From Cyclobacteriaceae bacterium (GTDB taxonomy: Bacteria > Bacteroidota > Bacteroidia > Cytophagales > Cyclobacteriaceae), in NCBI GenBank assembly GCA_016787565.1, contig JAEUUG010000012.1, forward strand, positions 310,001 to 374,000: 64,000 bases of DNA. Direction: 5' to 3'. Within the stretch, counting starts at the first letter, position 1, and each line of letters begins with the position of its first letter. Position numbers and translations under genes: made by a program. This document shows positions 1 to 8,498 of the stretch, in pieces. The notes under the pieces are model-generated. The model saw only the letters and a program-made list of their open reading frames with translations. It made no database searches and had not been told where the DNA came from.

Positions 1-97
1 ATATCTTCCATCCGAAAGTTTAAAAAAACAATTATCCAAAAGCGGGAATACAAATGGAAGCAAAAAGAGTAAATTCAACACACAAAATATTCCTGAT

Positions 98-1804
98 ATG
101 AATCTGAACATTGATGCTGAAAAGCAAAATACGTTTGATGCTATTGTGGTTGGCACAGGTATTAGTGGAGGATGGGCCGCTAAAGAGTTAACGGAAAAAG
201 GATTAAAAACACTGGTACTGGAACGAGGCCGTGACGTGAAGCATCAGGTGGATTATCCTACCATGATGAAAGATCCGTGGGAACTTCCCCATGCCGGCCA
301 ACTTTCACCCGAAGAATTAAAATTGTATCCTGTACAATCCAGGACCTATTGGGTCAATCAGGGTAATAAACATTGGTGGGTTAATGACTTAGAAAATCCC
401 TATACAGAAGTAAAACCGTTTGATTGGATTCGGGGCTATCATGTCGGAGGACGGTCCATCACCTGGGGCAAACAAACCTACCGCTTATCGCCAATGGATT
501 TTGAGGCGAACGCAAAAGAAGGCATCGCAGTAGACTGGCCTATACGCTACCAGGACCTTGCACCGTGGTACGACTATGTTGAATCATACATCGGAGTAAG
601 CGGTCAGGCGGAAGGACTTCCACAAGTGCCGGATGGAAAATTTCTTCCTCCGATGGAGTTGAATTGTGTGGAAGAAGTTTTTCGCGACAAGGTTGCAGAA
701 AAATTCGGGAGAAAAATTACCATCGGCCGCGTTGCGCATCTCACGGCTTCGCTTCCGCATGATCCCTCGCGTGGAATTTGTCAATCGCGAAATCTTTGCG
801 ATCGTGGCTGTCCGTATGGCGCCTACTTCAGCAGTAATGCTTCAACCCTGCCCGCAGCTCAACGCACCGGAAACATGACATTGCGCCCCCATTCTATTGT
901 TCACTCTATTATTTATGATGAAAAGAAAGGTAAAGCTGTTGGTGTCAGAGTGCTGGATGCCGAAACAAAACAGGAAACGGAGTTTTTTGCCAACATTATC
1001 TTTCTGAATGCGTCAACCCTCGGCAGCACTTTTATCCTGTTGAACTCTACTTCCAGCAGGTTTCCGAATGGTTTAGGAAATGCAAGCGACCAGTTGGGCC
1101 GAAACCTGATGGACCATCAATACCGAACCGGAGCGGAAGCCGAAGTGGAAGGTTTTGACGATAAGTATTATATCGGTCGCAGACCAAACGGAATTTATAT
1201 TCCACGTTTCCGAAATATTGGCAACGACAAGCGAACCGATTATATCCGCGGTTACGGATATCAAGGCAGTGGCAGCCGCGAAAGCTGGACGCGTGGTGTT
1301 GCTGAAATGTCGTTCGGAGAAGAGTTAAAAAATTCGCTGACAATTCCCGGAAAATGGAAGATTGGTATTACAGGATTTGGAGAATGTCTGCCCTATGCCG
1401 AAAATCGGGTAACACTTAACAAAGACAGGAAAGATGTTTACGGACTTCCAACCTTAAGCATTGATGCGGAGTGGAAAGAAAATGAAAAAGCCATGCGCAA
1501 AGACATGCGTGTAACAGCTGCCGAAATGCTGGAGGCTTCGGGATTCAAAAATGTAAACATGTACGATGCTCCCAACAACATCGGATTGGGAATACACGAA
1601 ATGGGCACCGCCCGAATGGGTAAAGATCCCAAGACATCGGTACTCAACAAATGGAACCAGGTGCACGAAGCGCCCAATGTTTTTGTAACCGATGGTGCGG
1701 CCATGACTTCCTCAGCCTGCCAGAATCCATCTCTCACGTATATGGCACTCACGGCCCGTGCAGCAGATTATGCTGTACGCGAAATGAAAAAAGGAAACCT
1801 GTAA
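98..1804 (+). CDS. GMC-family FAD dehydrogenase with 3Fe-4S motif (catalytic subunit, gluconate/glucose dehydrogenase type)
   Basis: Oxidises a sugar or other alcohol using FAD. The 568-residue protein opens with a dinucleotide fold (VVGTGISGG, near residues 17-25) and ends with the GMC signature region: HEMGTARMG holds the likely catalytic His, and a CQNPSLT segment follows. Cys228, Cys234 and Cys238 are spaced C-x5-C-x3-C, the pattern that binds a 3Fe-4S cluster in bacterial FAD-dependent glucose dehydrogenase, so electrons probably leave through that cluster. It has no signal peptide. The next gene encodes the small Tat-carrying subunit that normally carries such enzymes across the membrane, so periplasmic action is inferred. 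The substrate cannot be told from sequence. No cytochrome subunit for it is seen nearby. Confidence 0.88.
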   Translation: MNLNIDAEKQNTFDAIVVGTGISGGWAAKELTEKGLKTLVLERGRDVKHQVDYPTMMKDPWELPHAGQLSPEELKLYPVQSRTYWVNQGNKHWWVNDLENPYTEVKPFDWIRGYHVGGRSITWGKQTYRLSPMDFEANAKEGIAVDWPIRYQDLAPWYDYVESYIGVSGQAEGLPQVPDGKFLPPMELNCVEEVFRDKVAEKFGRKITIGRVAHLTASLPHDPSRGICQSRNLCDRGCPYGAYFSSNASTLPAAQRTGNMTLRPHSIVHSIIYDEKKGKAVGVRVLDAETKQETEFFANIIFLNASTLGSTFILLNSTSSRFPNGLGNASDQLGRNLMDHQYRTGAEAEVEGFDDKYYIGRRPNGIYIPRFRNIGNDKRTDYIRGYGYQGSGSRESWTRGVAEMSFGEELKNSLTIPGKWKIGITGFGECLPYAENRVTLNKDRKDVYGLPTLSIDAEWKENEKAMRKDMRVTAAEMLEASGFKNVNMYDAPNNIGLGIHEMGTARMGKDPKTSVLNKWNQVHEAPNVFVTDGAAMTSSACQNPSLTYMALTARAADYAVREMKKGNL

Positions 1805-1821
1805 CAAAAAATAGAAAACAA

Positions 1822-2424
1822 ATGAACAGAAGAGATGCTTTACAACGCGCAGCCCTGGTGTTGGGCTATGCAGTAACAGGTCCGGCCTTAACAGGAGTTT
1901 TGCAGGGCTGCAAGGCAACACCCGAGTTGCCCTTTAAACCAGTGTTCTTCTCAGAAGATCAGGCGAGGTTGATCGCTGCGCTGAGCGAAATCATCATCCC
2001 TAAAACCAATACCCCTGGGGCTATTGAGGCTGGTGTTCCGGGTTTCATCGATATCATGCTAAAGGAAATCTACACTAAAGAAGATCAGGATAAATTTTTA
2101 AATGGCCTGGATGAATTTGATGCCGATGCACGCGAGACCTATGGAGACTCGTTTTCGAGTTGTACAACTGAACAGCAAAAAGCATTTGTCAAAAAACATC
2201 ACGATGCCGTTTTTTCCGGAAAGGTAGAAGGTGCTTCTACCGGTTGGTGGAATGCCGGAGGCGGGGGTGAAAAGCCTTTTATGTTGAAAGTTAAAGAATT
2301 AACCATACTGGGTTTCTTTACCAGCGAACCCGGTGCAACGCAGGTTCTACAATACAATCCCGTACCTGGGCCCTTCAAAGGCTGTGTGCCGTTGGCTGAT
2401 GTAGGGAAAACCTGGGCAACATAA
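1822..2424 (+). CDS. Gluconate 2-dehydrogenase subunit 3-like, Tat-exported hitch-hiker subunit
   Basis: Small partner subunit of the upstream GMC dehydrogenase. I chose the ATG 17 bases after the GMC stop, giving 200 residues, because it places a twin-arginine signal at the very start (NRRDALQRAAL, then a hydrophobic stretch ending near Cys29). An in-frame extension to 1651 would overlap the GMC gene and is unlikely. The mature part has the helical look of the family (EDQARLIAALSEIIIPKT near residue 45). In FAD-glucose and gluconate dehydrogenases this subunit is needed for maturation and Tat export of the catalytic subunit. The short gap implies co-transcription. Confidence 0.85.
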   Translation: MNRRDALQRAALVLGYAVTGPALTGVLQGCKATPELPFKPVFFSEDQARLIAALSEIIIPKTNTPGAIEAGVPGFIDIMLKEIYTKEDQDKFLNGLDEFDADARETYGDSFSSCTTEQQKAFVKKHHDAVFSGKVEGASTGWWNAGGGGEKPFMLKVKELTILGFFTSEPGATQVLQYNPVPGPFKGCVPLADVGKTWAT

Positions 2425-2441
2425 CCTAGAAAGGCACTACA

Positions 2442-2714
2442 ATGGTTCAATACCTCAATCAATTAACCAAGGGCCAACAGGTAAAAGTGATCAAGACTTT
2501 TCTTGATTTTGACAAGACTCAGATAGAGACTGGTACGATCTTGACCTTTGTGAACTACACCTATTTTCCGTACGATGGTGGATTCACGTTCACCTTCGAA
2601 GAAGGTATAATCCGACTGGCTGAAATTGATGCCAACAGTGAACATGTGATGAACAACTTCCATGAATTCTTTGCGCTCGTTGACACTTCTTCTTCGCAAG
2701 AAAAATCAACTTGA
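2442..2714 (+). CDS. DUF3601-like small protein
   Basis: A 90-residue soluble protein starting 17 bases after the previous stop, so possibly in the same transcript. The sequence resembles DUF3601: an N-terminal GQQVKVIKTF strand, a stretch of aromatic residues (TYFPYDGGFTFTF, about residues 39-51), and an acidic C-terminal half. No signal peptide or membrane segment is visible. Function is unknown, and no catalytic residues can be pointed to. The family name is from memory of its pattern; coding status is fairly secure given the start, length and codon use. Confidence 0.65.
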   Translation: MVQYLNQLTKGQQVKVIKTFLDFDKTQIETGTILTFVNYTYFPYDGGFTFTFEEGIIRLAEIDANSEHVMNNFHEFFALVDTSSSQEKST

Positions 2715-2756
2715 CAAGAAAATATTTTCCTGAAGTAATCTAGACCTGCCACGCAA

Positions 2757-3611
2757 CTAATTTGTCTTCGCCATTTCCCAACCGATGATACTTTTCTTTC
2801 GTGTGGACGTCCAGCGGTATTCACCCAGTATGCCGTCTTTGCGGATCACCCGATGGCATGGAATCAGATACGCAATGTGATTGGAGCCCACGGCCGATCC
2901 CACCGCTTGCACAGCACGGGGGTTTTGAATAGCCGTGGCTACATCCTGATATGTTCTAACGCCACCCATTGGAATTTTCAGCAAAGCTTCCCACACCTTG
3001 ATTTGAAAGTTTGTTCCCTTTACAAAGAGATGAAGCTTTTTGTTGGCGATATTCTCTACTGATGGGAAAATTTGCTGAATGAAATGTTTCGCTATTTCCT
3101 GATCGGGGTGAAAAACGGCACCATACCAATGCGCCTTCATTTTCTCCAACTCCACTATTGGGTCTTCATCTGTCCGGATAAACGACATCCAACAAATACC
3201 GCGTGAGGTCACACCCAACAAACAATCACCAAACGGAGTTTCATGCACGCCATAGTCAATGCGTATACCGGATCCATGCTGTTTGTATTCCTGTGGCGTA
3301 ACCGCCTCCAGCGTGGTAAACAAATCATACACCCTCGATTGACTGGAAAGTCCGGCAGCTTCAGCGGCTTCCAGGAGATTCCGCGATTGCTGGAGTTTAT
3401 CTTTTAAAAAATCAACCGTGAGGTATTGCAAAAATCGCTTCGGGCTAATACCTGCCCACTCCGTAAAGATGCGCTGAAAATGAAAGGGACTAAGGTGTAC
3501 TTTTTCAGCAACGTCATCAAGTTCTGGCTGATGATGAACATTATCTTCCAGGTATTGAATAGCTTGCTCAATACGCTGATAATTGATGTGCTCTTCCGTA
3601 GTCATTACCAT
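2757..3611 (-). CDS. Ada-type regulator/O6-methylguanine-DNA methyltransferase lacking the N-terminal zinc domain
   Basis: Repairs O6-alkylguanine by irreversible transfer to a cysteine, and probably regulates transcription. From the ATG at 3611 (284 residues) the order is: AraC-type DNA-binding domain (about 10-105, with LSPFHFQRIFTEWAGISPKRF), a linker/ribonuclease-like domain, then the methyltransferase domain with the acceptor motif PCHRVI (Cys near 252). E. coli Ada begins with a zinc domain that senses methyl phosphotriesters; that part is missing here and a separate gene for it ends 27 bases upstream. Another in-frame ATG lies at 3605, and a longer start at 3635 is possible but less likely. 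Together with AlkA nearby this looks like an adaptive response to alkylation. Confidence 0.88.
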   Translation of the reverse strand: MVMTTEEHINYQRIEQAIQYLEDNVHHQPELDDVAEKVHLSPFHFQRIFTEWAGISPKRFLQYLTVDFLKDKLQQSRNLLEAAEAAGLSSQSRVYDLFTTLEAVTPQEYKQHGSGIRIDYGVHETPFGDCLLGVTSRGICWMSFIRTDEDPIVELEKMKAHWYGAVFHPDQEIAKHFIQQIFPSVENIANKKLHLFVKGTNFQIKVWEALLKIPMGGVRTYQDVATAIQNPRAVQAVGSAVGSNHIAYLIPCHRVIRKDGILGEYRWTSTRKKSIIGWEMAKTN

Positions 3612-3638
3612 AAATCTATAATTTTTGCGTTCCAAAAT

Positions 3639-3908
3639 TCAATTTTCACTGCAAAGCTTCAACCTGTTTCTTGCTGTTTTCCATTGCTGGTATGCTTTCT
3701 TTAAGCAACTTCCACAGGGCCGGTAACCGTGTTTAATTGCATCTTCTTCATTCATGAAGAAAACCCGGTTAGTCTTCTTCATTCGTTTTCCCGATGGGCA
3801 TTGCAGTGATCCATAAATTTTTAACCTTGAATTTCCGGCCAGCGAAAACGTTTTTCTCCTCATCACCCGGAAGCCAACTTCTCTATCCAAATCTTCATGC
3901 CTGATCAT
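3639..3908 (-). CDS. Stand-alone Ada metal-binding domain protein
   Basis: An 89-residue protein resembling the zinc domain of Ada. It carries KIYGSLQCPSGKR in the middle, then NRVFF, and the characteristic GYRPCGSC near residue 61, supplying Cys ligands as in Ada. In full-length Ada this domain takes a methyl group from DNA phosphotriesters and switches the protein into an activator. Here the clear cysteines number three in these motifs (one in LQC, two in RPCGSC), so the four-Cys set of E. coli Ada is not obviously complete. The gene is 27 bases upstream of the Ada regulator/methyltransferase on the same strand and probably co-transcribed. Whether the two proteins act together is inference. 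Confidence 0.75.
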   Translation of the reverse strand: MIRHEDLDREVGFRVMRRKTFSLAGNSRLKIYGSLQCPSGKRMKKTNRVFFMNEEDAIKHGYRPCGSCLKKAYQQWKTARNRLKLCSEN

Positions 3909-4019
3909 GTGACAAAATTTCGTCTCATTTTATTCTCATTCAACCCGATTGTTGCTAAAGGCAGAAATGTTTTTTGAGCATGGAATCTTCGTTGCTTTCG
4001 TTACATTCGATAAAAAAAT

Positions 4020-5324
4020 TTGGCAGCACAATCAGAAGAAGGTCTCAAACGCATCATTGGGGTTCGCGCGCTGGCCGCCAGTGCCATTAACCTCACGGTA
4101 GGTGCCGGTATTTTTGCCTTGCCGGCAGTTGTGGCCGGCTACCTCGGCACAGCATCCTTTATGGCTTATCTGCTCTGCACCATACTGCTCATGTTGGTAT
4201 TGTTGTGCTTCATTGAACTCGGAACAAAAATCACAACCTCAGGCGGAGCCTATGTTTTTGTTGAAATTGCCTTTGGCCCGTATGCAGGATTTCTCACCAA
4301 TACTTTATTCTGGTTTGGATTTGCCATCATGGCCGATGCCGCAGTGGCCAATGTACTGATCGATAGTCTTTCTGTTTTTATACCACTTCTGAATCATGTT
4401 GTTTTACGAACAGTTTTTCTGGCACTTGTATTTGGTGGAGTCGCCTGGCTCAATGTGAGGGGTGTAAAGCAAGGCGTACGGCTCGTAGAAATTGTTACCA
4501 TCGGAAAGTTACTTCCATTAGTAGCACTCATCATTGTTGGCTGGTTTGTTGTTGAACCAGAAAATTTAATTATCAGGGAATGGCCCTCTGTGAGCACATT
4601 GGGTGAAGTATCGCTTATTCTCTTTTTTGCTTTTGGTGGCGGGGCAGAAACAGCACTCAACTCCAGCGGTGAAATTAAAAATCCGACCCGAACCATTCCG
4701 GCAGGATTGCTAATCGGGATATTTTTTGTGTTCCTTGTGTACCTATCCATTCACCTGGTGGCGCAAGGTGTACTTGGACCTGCACTATCGGAATACAAAG
4801 ATGCACCCCTGGCACATGTAGCCGCGAAAGTTTTTGGAGAATATGGGGCACTGTTATTGGTTGCCGGTGCGGCTATCTCCTGCTTCGGATTGATCAGTGG
4901 TGACATCCTCGCTACTTCGCGCATACTATACGCAGGCTCACGGGATGGTATGATTCCTTCTTTTCTTGCGAAAATTCATCGGCAATATGCTACACCGCAT
5001 TGGGCCATTATCGTTTATTCTTTTATCGGATTTATCCTTTCCATCAGCGGAGGCTTCCGGCAACTGGCCATCCTGAGTAGTGCCTCACTCCTGTTGATTT
5101 ACCTCGGTGTAATCCTTGCCACCATCAAACTTCGCGTTACCCACCCAGAAGGTGCATTCAAAATACCGGGCGGGTTACTCGTGCCGGTATTAGCATTGAT
5201 AGCAACAGTTTGGTTCTTGTCGAATCTCAATGGAACTGAAGTCATCGGAACGTTGATCTTTCTTTGCATTACTTCCCTGGTATACGTCATCATGCAGGAA
5301 ATAAAAAAACGAAGAAGGTTATGA
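4020..5324 (+). CDS. APC-superfamily amino-acid/polyamine permease
   Basis: A 434-residue integral membrane protein with about 12 hydrophobic helices and the APC N-terminal signature (IGVRALAASAINLTVGAGIF near residues 13-32), followed by a proline-containing helix. It should import or exchange amino acids or polyamines; the substrate cannot be assigned. The start is a TTG at 4020 with no good Shine-Dalgarno sequence; no ATG gives a better complete first helix. The stop overlaps the start of the next gene (ATGA), so AlkA translation is probably coupled to it. It lies between the divergent ada genes and alkA, an unexpected place for a transporter. Confidence 0.85.
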   Translation: MAAQSEEGLKRIIGVRALAASAINLTVGAGIFALPAVVAGYLGTASFMAYLLCTILLMLVLLCFIELGTKITTSGGAYVFVEIAFGPYAGFLTNTLFWFGFAIMADAAVANVLIDSLSVFIPLLNHVVLRTVFLALVFGGVAWLNVRGVKQGVRLVEIVTIGKLLPLVALIIVGWFVVEPENLIIREWPSVSTLGEVSLILFFAFGGGAETALNSSGEIKNPTRTIPAGLLIGIFFVFLVYLSIHLVAQGVLGPALSEYKDAPLAHVAAKVFGEYGALLLVAGAAISCFGLISGDILATSRILYAGSRDGMIPSFLAKIHRQYATPHWAIIVYSFIGFILSISGGFRQLAILSSASLLLIYLGVILATIKLRVTHPEGAFKIPGGLLVPVLALIATVWFLSNLNGTEVIGTLIFLCITSLVYVIMQEIKKRRRL

Positions 5325-6205
5325 ATTCTTTTTTGTTGCCGGTTCCTGCGGCCTTCTCCTTTAAATTTTGCTACGCGTTTCTTCAACGATCTTCAAAAGA
5401 AGTATTACACCGCTGCGCGGATGAAATTGTGACAAAATTGTTACGGATAGAAAATGAATTTATTCTATTCAGCGTGAAAGCTGAAGCGGAAAGTCATCTG
5501 CGCATTACGGTTCTTAACACAAAACCCTCTGCGATACAAAAAAGGTTTTTAAAAAATTATGTAACAGAATGGTTTGATCTGGAAGCCGATCTGACGCCAT
5601 TTTATGACATGGCTAAAAAAGACAGCCTTCTTAAAGACCTGGTAAAAAAATATTACGGCTATCGCATTGTTGGTCAGCCGGATTTGTTTGAATCATTAGC
5701 TTGGGCGGTATTGGGGCAACAAATCAACCTCAATTTTGCCTATACATTGAAGCAGCGCTTTGTAGAGAATTTTGGTGAACGTCTAGATCATAACAATCAG
5801 CCCCACTATGTTTTTCCCTCAGTTGAAACGGTTGCCGGGCTAACCGATGAACATTTATTACCGCTTCAGTTCTCGCGACAAAAAAGTAAATACGTTGTAC
5901 TGATTGCTGAAGCTTTTGCTTCAGGTGAAATATCAAAAGAAAAACTGAAGGGTTTACCCTTACTAGACGCGAAGGAAAAACTCATGAAGATCAAGGGAGT
6001 TGGCAACTGGACGGCAAACTATGCGCTGATGAAAACTTTCCGCTATCCCGATGCCTTTCCGCTGGAAGACGCAGGCATTCATAACGCCATTAAAAATCTG
6101 AAAGGCATGAAAACCAAGCCCACGCTGGATCAGGTGAAACAAGTTTTCAAAAAATATAAAGGCTGGGAAGCATACGCTACTTTATATTTATGGAAGAGTC
6201 TGTAG
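5321..6205 (+). CDS. alkA: DNA-3-methyladenine glycosylase II (AlkA family)
   Basis: Removes alkylated purines from DNA in base excision repair. The 294-residue protein has an N-terminal AlkA-like domain and a helix-hairpin-helix glycosylase core: QQINLNFAYTLKQRF (about 132-146), the hairpin KIKGVGNWTANYALMKTF (about 224-241) and the catalytic aspartate in FPLEDAGI just after. The ATG at 5321 overlaps the permease stop as ATGA; an upstream in-frame extension to 5264 would lie inside the permease gene and is rejected. The nearby ada genes on the opposite strand support an alkylation-repair neighbourhood. Confidence 0.88.
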   Translation: MNSFLLPVPAAFSFKFCYAFLQRSSKEVLHRCADEIVTKLLRIENEFILFSVKAEAESHLRITVLNTKPSAIQKRFLKNYVTEWFDLEADLTPFYDMAKKDSLLKDLVKKYYGYRIVGQPDLFESLAWAVLGQQINLNFAYTLKQRFVENFGERLDHNNQPHYVFPSVETVAGLTDEHLLPLQFSRQKSKYVVLIAEAFASGEISKEKLKGLPLLDAKEKLMKIKGVGNWTANYALMKTFRYPDAFPLEDAGIHNAIKNLKGMKTKPTLDQVKQVFKKYKGWEAYATLYLWKSL

Positions 6206-6248
6206 CTTCGTAAAACCATTATCTTAATAGTCAAATCTAGTAACCTGA

Positions 6249-6677
6249 ATGGCCAGAATCCATCTTGACCTCCCGGAAAAATTTTTATTCTCCACAGCAA
6301 TACCTGTCCGTGTAAGCGACATCAACTATGGGGGACATGTTGGGAATGATTCCATCCTCACATTAATGCAGGAAGCCCGTGTAGAATTTTACCGCTCGCT
6401 TGGTTTTAAAAACGAGGTTAGCTTTGAAGGCTCTGTCGGACAAATTATTGCTGACTCTGCCGTGGTGTATAAAGCTGAATCATTTTTAGGTGATGTACTC
6501 GTCATTCAGATCGGAGCAACTGATTTTAATAAATACGGTTTTGATTTACTTTACCTTCTTACGAATAAAGAAACCGGCAAGGAAGTAGCGCGCGGCAAAA
6601 CCGGTATTGTTTGCTTTGACTATGACAAACGAAAAGTTGCCAGCATACCTGCGTGTGTGCTGGAGAAATTAAAATAA
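6249..6677 (+). CDS. Acyl-CoA thioesterase, 4HBT/hotdog fold
   Basis: A 142-residue single hotdog-domain protein. The segment VRVSDINYGGHVGNDSILTLMQEARVEF (about 21-48) matches the 4-hydroxybenzoyl-CoA thioesterase pattern D-x-(N/Y)-GHV-x-N, with the catalytic Asp24 and the long central helix starting from SILTLMQEAR. It probably hydrolyses an acyl-CoA in the cytoplasm; substrate unknown. It starts 43 bases after alkA, and could be read from the same transcript. Confidence 0.82.
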   Translation: MARIHLDLPEKFLFSTAIPVRVSDINYGGHVGNDSILTLMQEARVEFYRSLGFKNEVSFEGSVGQIIADSAVVYKAESFLGDVLVIQIGATDFNKYGFDLLYLLTNKETGKEVARGKTGIVCFDYDKRKVASIPACVLEKLK

Positions 6678-6698
6678 CCTATAACAAATCCTCATTCC

Positions 6699-7370
6699 AT
6701 GAATTTTACCAACGCCATTTCACCTTCCCGAACCGGCTTGAAAACCAATCGCTGGCTACAACTATTTCTGGTTGTTTTTCTTTCTGTGTGGGCATCAACG
6801 CTCATTGGCACTACCGATATGAATAACTGGTTGCTGGAAAATACCCTCGTCTTTCTCTTTCTGGGGTTCCTCATTATTTCCTATCGCTACTACCAGTTTA
6901 GCGACCTGAGTTCGCTGCTGATTTGCCTCTACCTTTGCCTCCATATTTATGGATCGAAATACACCTATGCCGAAAATCCATTTGGGTATTGGCTGCAGGA
7001 AACTTTTACTATGGCGCGCAATCCGTATGATCGTATTGTTCACTTCAGCTTTGGCTTTTTGCTGGCTTATCCCATGCGGGAAGTATTTTTGAACTGGCTC
7101 AAATACCCAATCTGGGTTTCCTGGGCATTGCCCATTGAAATTACCCTTTCCGTTAGCGGGATGTATGAATTGATTGAATGGGCTGTAGCCGATGTATTTT
7201 TTCCTGAACAGGGCGATGCTTATCTGGGCACACAAGGTGATATCTGGGATGCGCAAAAAGATATGTTCCTCGCTACCCTGGGTGCTGTACTGGCTACCAC
7301 AATAGTTTCCATCATCAAGAAATCGATGAAGCTTAATCAAACCGCTTACACAGGAAAAGCTTCAACATGA
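6699..7370 (+). CDS. DUF2238 (YjdF-like) integral membrane protein
   Basis: A 223-residue membrane protein with about six hydrophobic helices. The family features are visible: YDRIVHFSFGFLLAYP (about 110-125), a YELIEWAVADVFFPEQGDAYLG stretch with charged residues inside a helix, and the near-terminal GDIWDAQKDM followed by a last helix. These match DUF2238, also called YjdF. Its biochemical role is unknown. The stop overlaps the ATG of the next gene (ATGA), so the two are translationally coupled. Confidence 0.78.
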   Translation: MNFTNAISPSRTGLKTNRWLQLFLVVFLSVWASTLIGTTDMNNWLLENTLVFLFLGFLIISYRYYQFSDLSSLLICLYLCLHIYGSKYTYAENPFGYWLQETFTMARNPYDRIVHFSFGFLLAYPMREVFLNWLKYPIWVSWALPIEITLSVSGMYELIEWAVADVFFPEQGDAYLGTQGDIWDAQKDMFLATLGAVLATTIVSIIKKSMKLNQTAYTGKAST

Positions 7371-7753
7371 AAATTGAGCACCTGGCGATCTGGGTGAATA
7401 ACCTGGAAGCTGTAAAAAGTTTTTACGAAAAATATTTTCAGGCCCGTGCCGGCATGAAGTATGTTAATACTGCAAAGAAATTTGAGTCGTACTTTTTGAC
7501 TTTTGACGAGGGTGCCCGTCTGGAACTGATGCACATGCCTGGAATTCAATCGCGTGATGATAGCCATCAGCTATTTATTGGTATAAGTCACTTCGCCATT
7601 AGCACAGGCTCAACAGAAAAAGTGGATAACCTGACAGAACAACTCCGCCTCGATGGTTACGAAATTATTGGCGAGCCCCGCACAACAGGCGATGGTTATT
7701 ACGAAAGCGTTGTGCTTGATCCGGAAGGAAACAGCGTTGAGATAACTGTTTGA
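7367..7753 (+). CDS. VOC-superfamily (glyoxalase/dioxygenase-like) protein
   Basis: A 128-residue protein of the vicinal oxygen chelate fold: two beta-alpha-beta-beta-beta halves. The N-terminus KIEHLAIWVNNLEAVKSFYEKYF carries the first metal-binding His, and the end, DPEGNSVEI, carries the last acidic ligand. HFAIS near residue 74 supplies another candidate ligand. Such small proteins isomerise, cleave or bind small molecules; which one cannot be told. It overlaps the DUF2238 gene by four bases. Confidence 0.82.
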   Translation: MKIEHLAIWVNNLEAVKSFYEKYFQARAGMKYVNTAKKFESYFLTFDEGARLELMHMPGIQSRDDSHQLFIGISHFAISTGSTEKVDNLTEQLRLDGYEIIGEPRTTGDGYYESVVLDPEGNSVEITV

Positions 7754-7778
7754 GTTTTACCTTTCGGTTCCAAAAAAA

Positions 7779-8405
7779 CTAAAATTTAATTTTGTGTCCC
7801 TCGAGCTGTAACTTCCCTTCCTTCTCCATCTTTTTCACGGTACGAATCACGGTTTCAACTCGCAAGCCACTCATGTCGGCTAGTTGCTGGCGCGTATAGG
7901 GAATTATTACTGCATCAGGAATTCCGGTCTTCACACTTTTTGATTTGAAATAACGCAACAGTGTCAGGAGGCGGTGTTCCGGATCGTAAGATGAAATCTC
8001 GGCCAGCACCATCGATTTATATTTTAATCGGTTGCACAAAACCAGATCCATTTTTAAATGCAACTCAAAATTTTCTTTCAATAATTGAAAAAAACTATCG
8101 CTGGGTAATTTCCACACTTTCGATTTTTCGATGGCCACCACATTACTGGGATAAGGAAACTTTCCAATCAATGCCGGCTCACCAAAACTTTCGCCCTTTC
8201 CGAAAATTCCCTGAATAAATTCCTGCCCATCCTGACTCGCGATGAACATTTTCACAGAACCATCTTCCACCTGAAAAAAATCCAAAGCCTTATCACCCTC
8301 CTGTACAAGCATTTGATCTTTGCGCAGCGTAATCAGTTTTGCGTGGTACTGTTCTAATGTTTTTACGGGAAACACCTTCCTCCTTTTAGGGAGAAAATTA
8401 GTCAT
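7779..8405 (-). CDS. Crp/Fnr-family transcriptional regulator
   Basis: From the ATG at 8405 this is a 208-residue cytoplasmic regulator: cyclic-nucleotide-binding beta-roll (about 15-115, with GKGESFGEPALIG), dimer helix, and a C-terminal winged helix with TRQQLADMSGLRVETVIRTVKKMEKEG. It lacks the N-terminal Cys cluster of true Fnr, so it does not look like an iron-sulfur oxygen sensor; the ligand is unknown. The longer start at 8459 adds a hydrophobic leader unlike the family. It lies 93 bases downstream of the ribonucleotide reductase on the same strand and may regulate that operon. Confidence 0.85.
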   Translation of the reverse strand: MTNFLPKRRKVFPVKTLEQYHAKLITLRKDQMLVQEGDKALDFFQVEDGSVKMFIASQDGQEFIQGIFGKGESFGEPALIGKFPYPSNVVAIEKSKVWKLPSDSFFQLLKENFELHLKMDLVLCNRLKYKSMVLAEISSYDPEHRLLTLLRYFKSKSVKTGIPDAVIIPYTRQQLADMSGLRVETVIRTVKKMEKEGKLQLEGHKIKF

Positions 8406-8498
8406 AGGAAGTTGGATTAAATAGTGATTCCAAAGAGAAATATAAAATCCGTTCCACATGAACGTGTGTGGCCTTACTAAGTACCTTGAAAATGAAAC

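Noticed and set aside
1651..1821. N-terminal extension of the hitch-hiker subunit
   Set aside because: It overlaps the GMC gene in another frame and would hide the twin-arginine signal that begins at the ATG at 1822.
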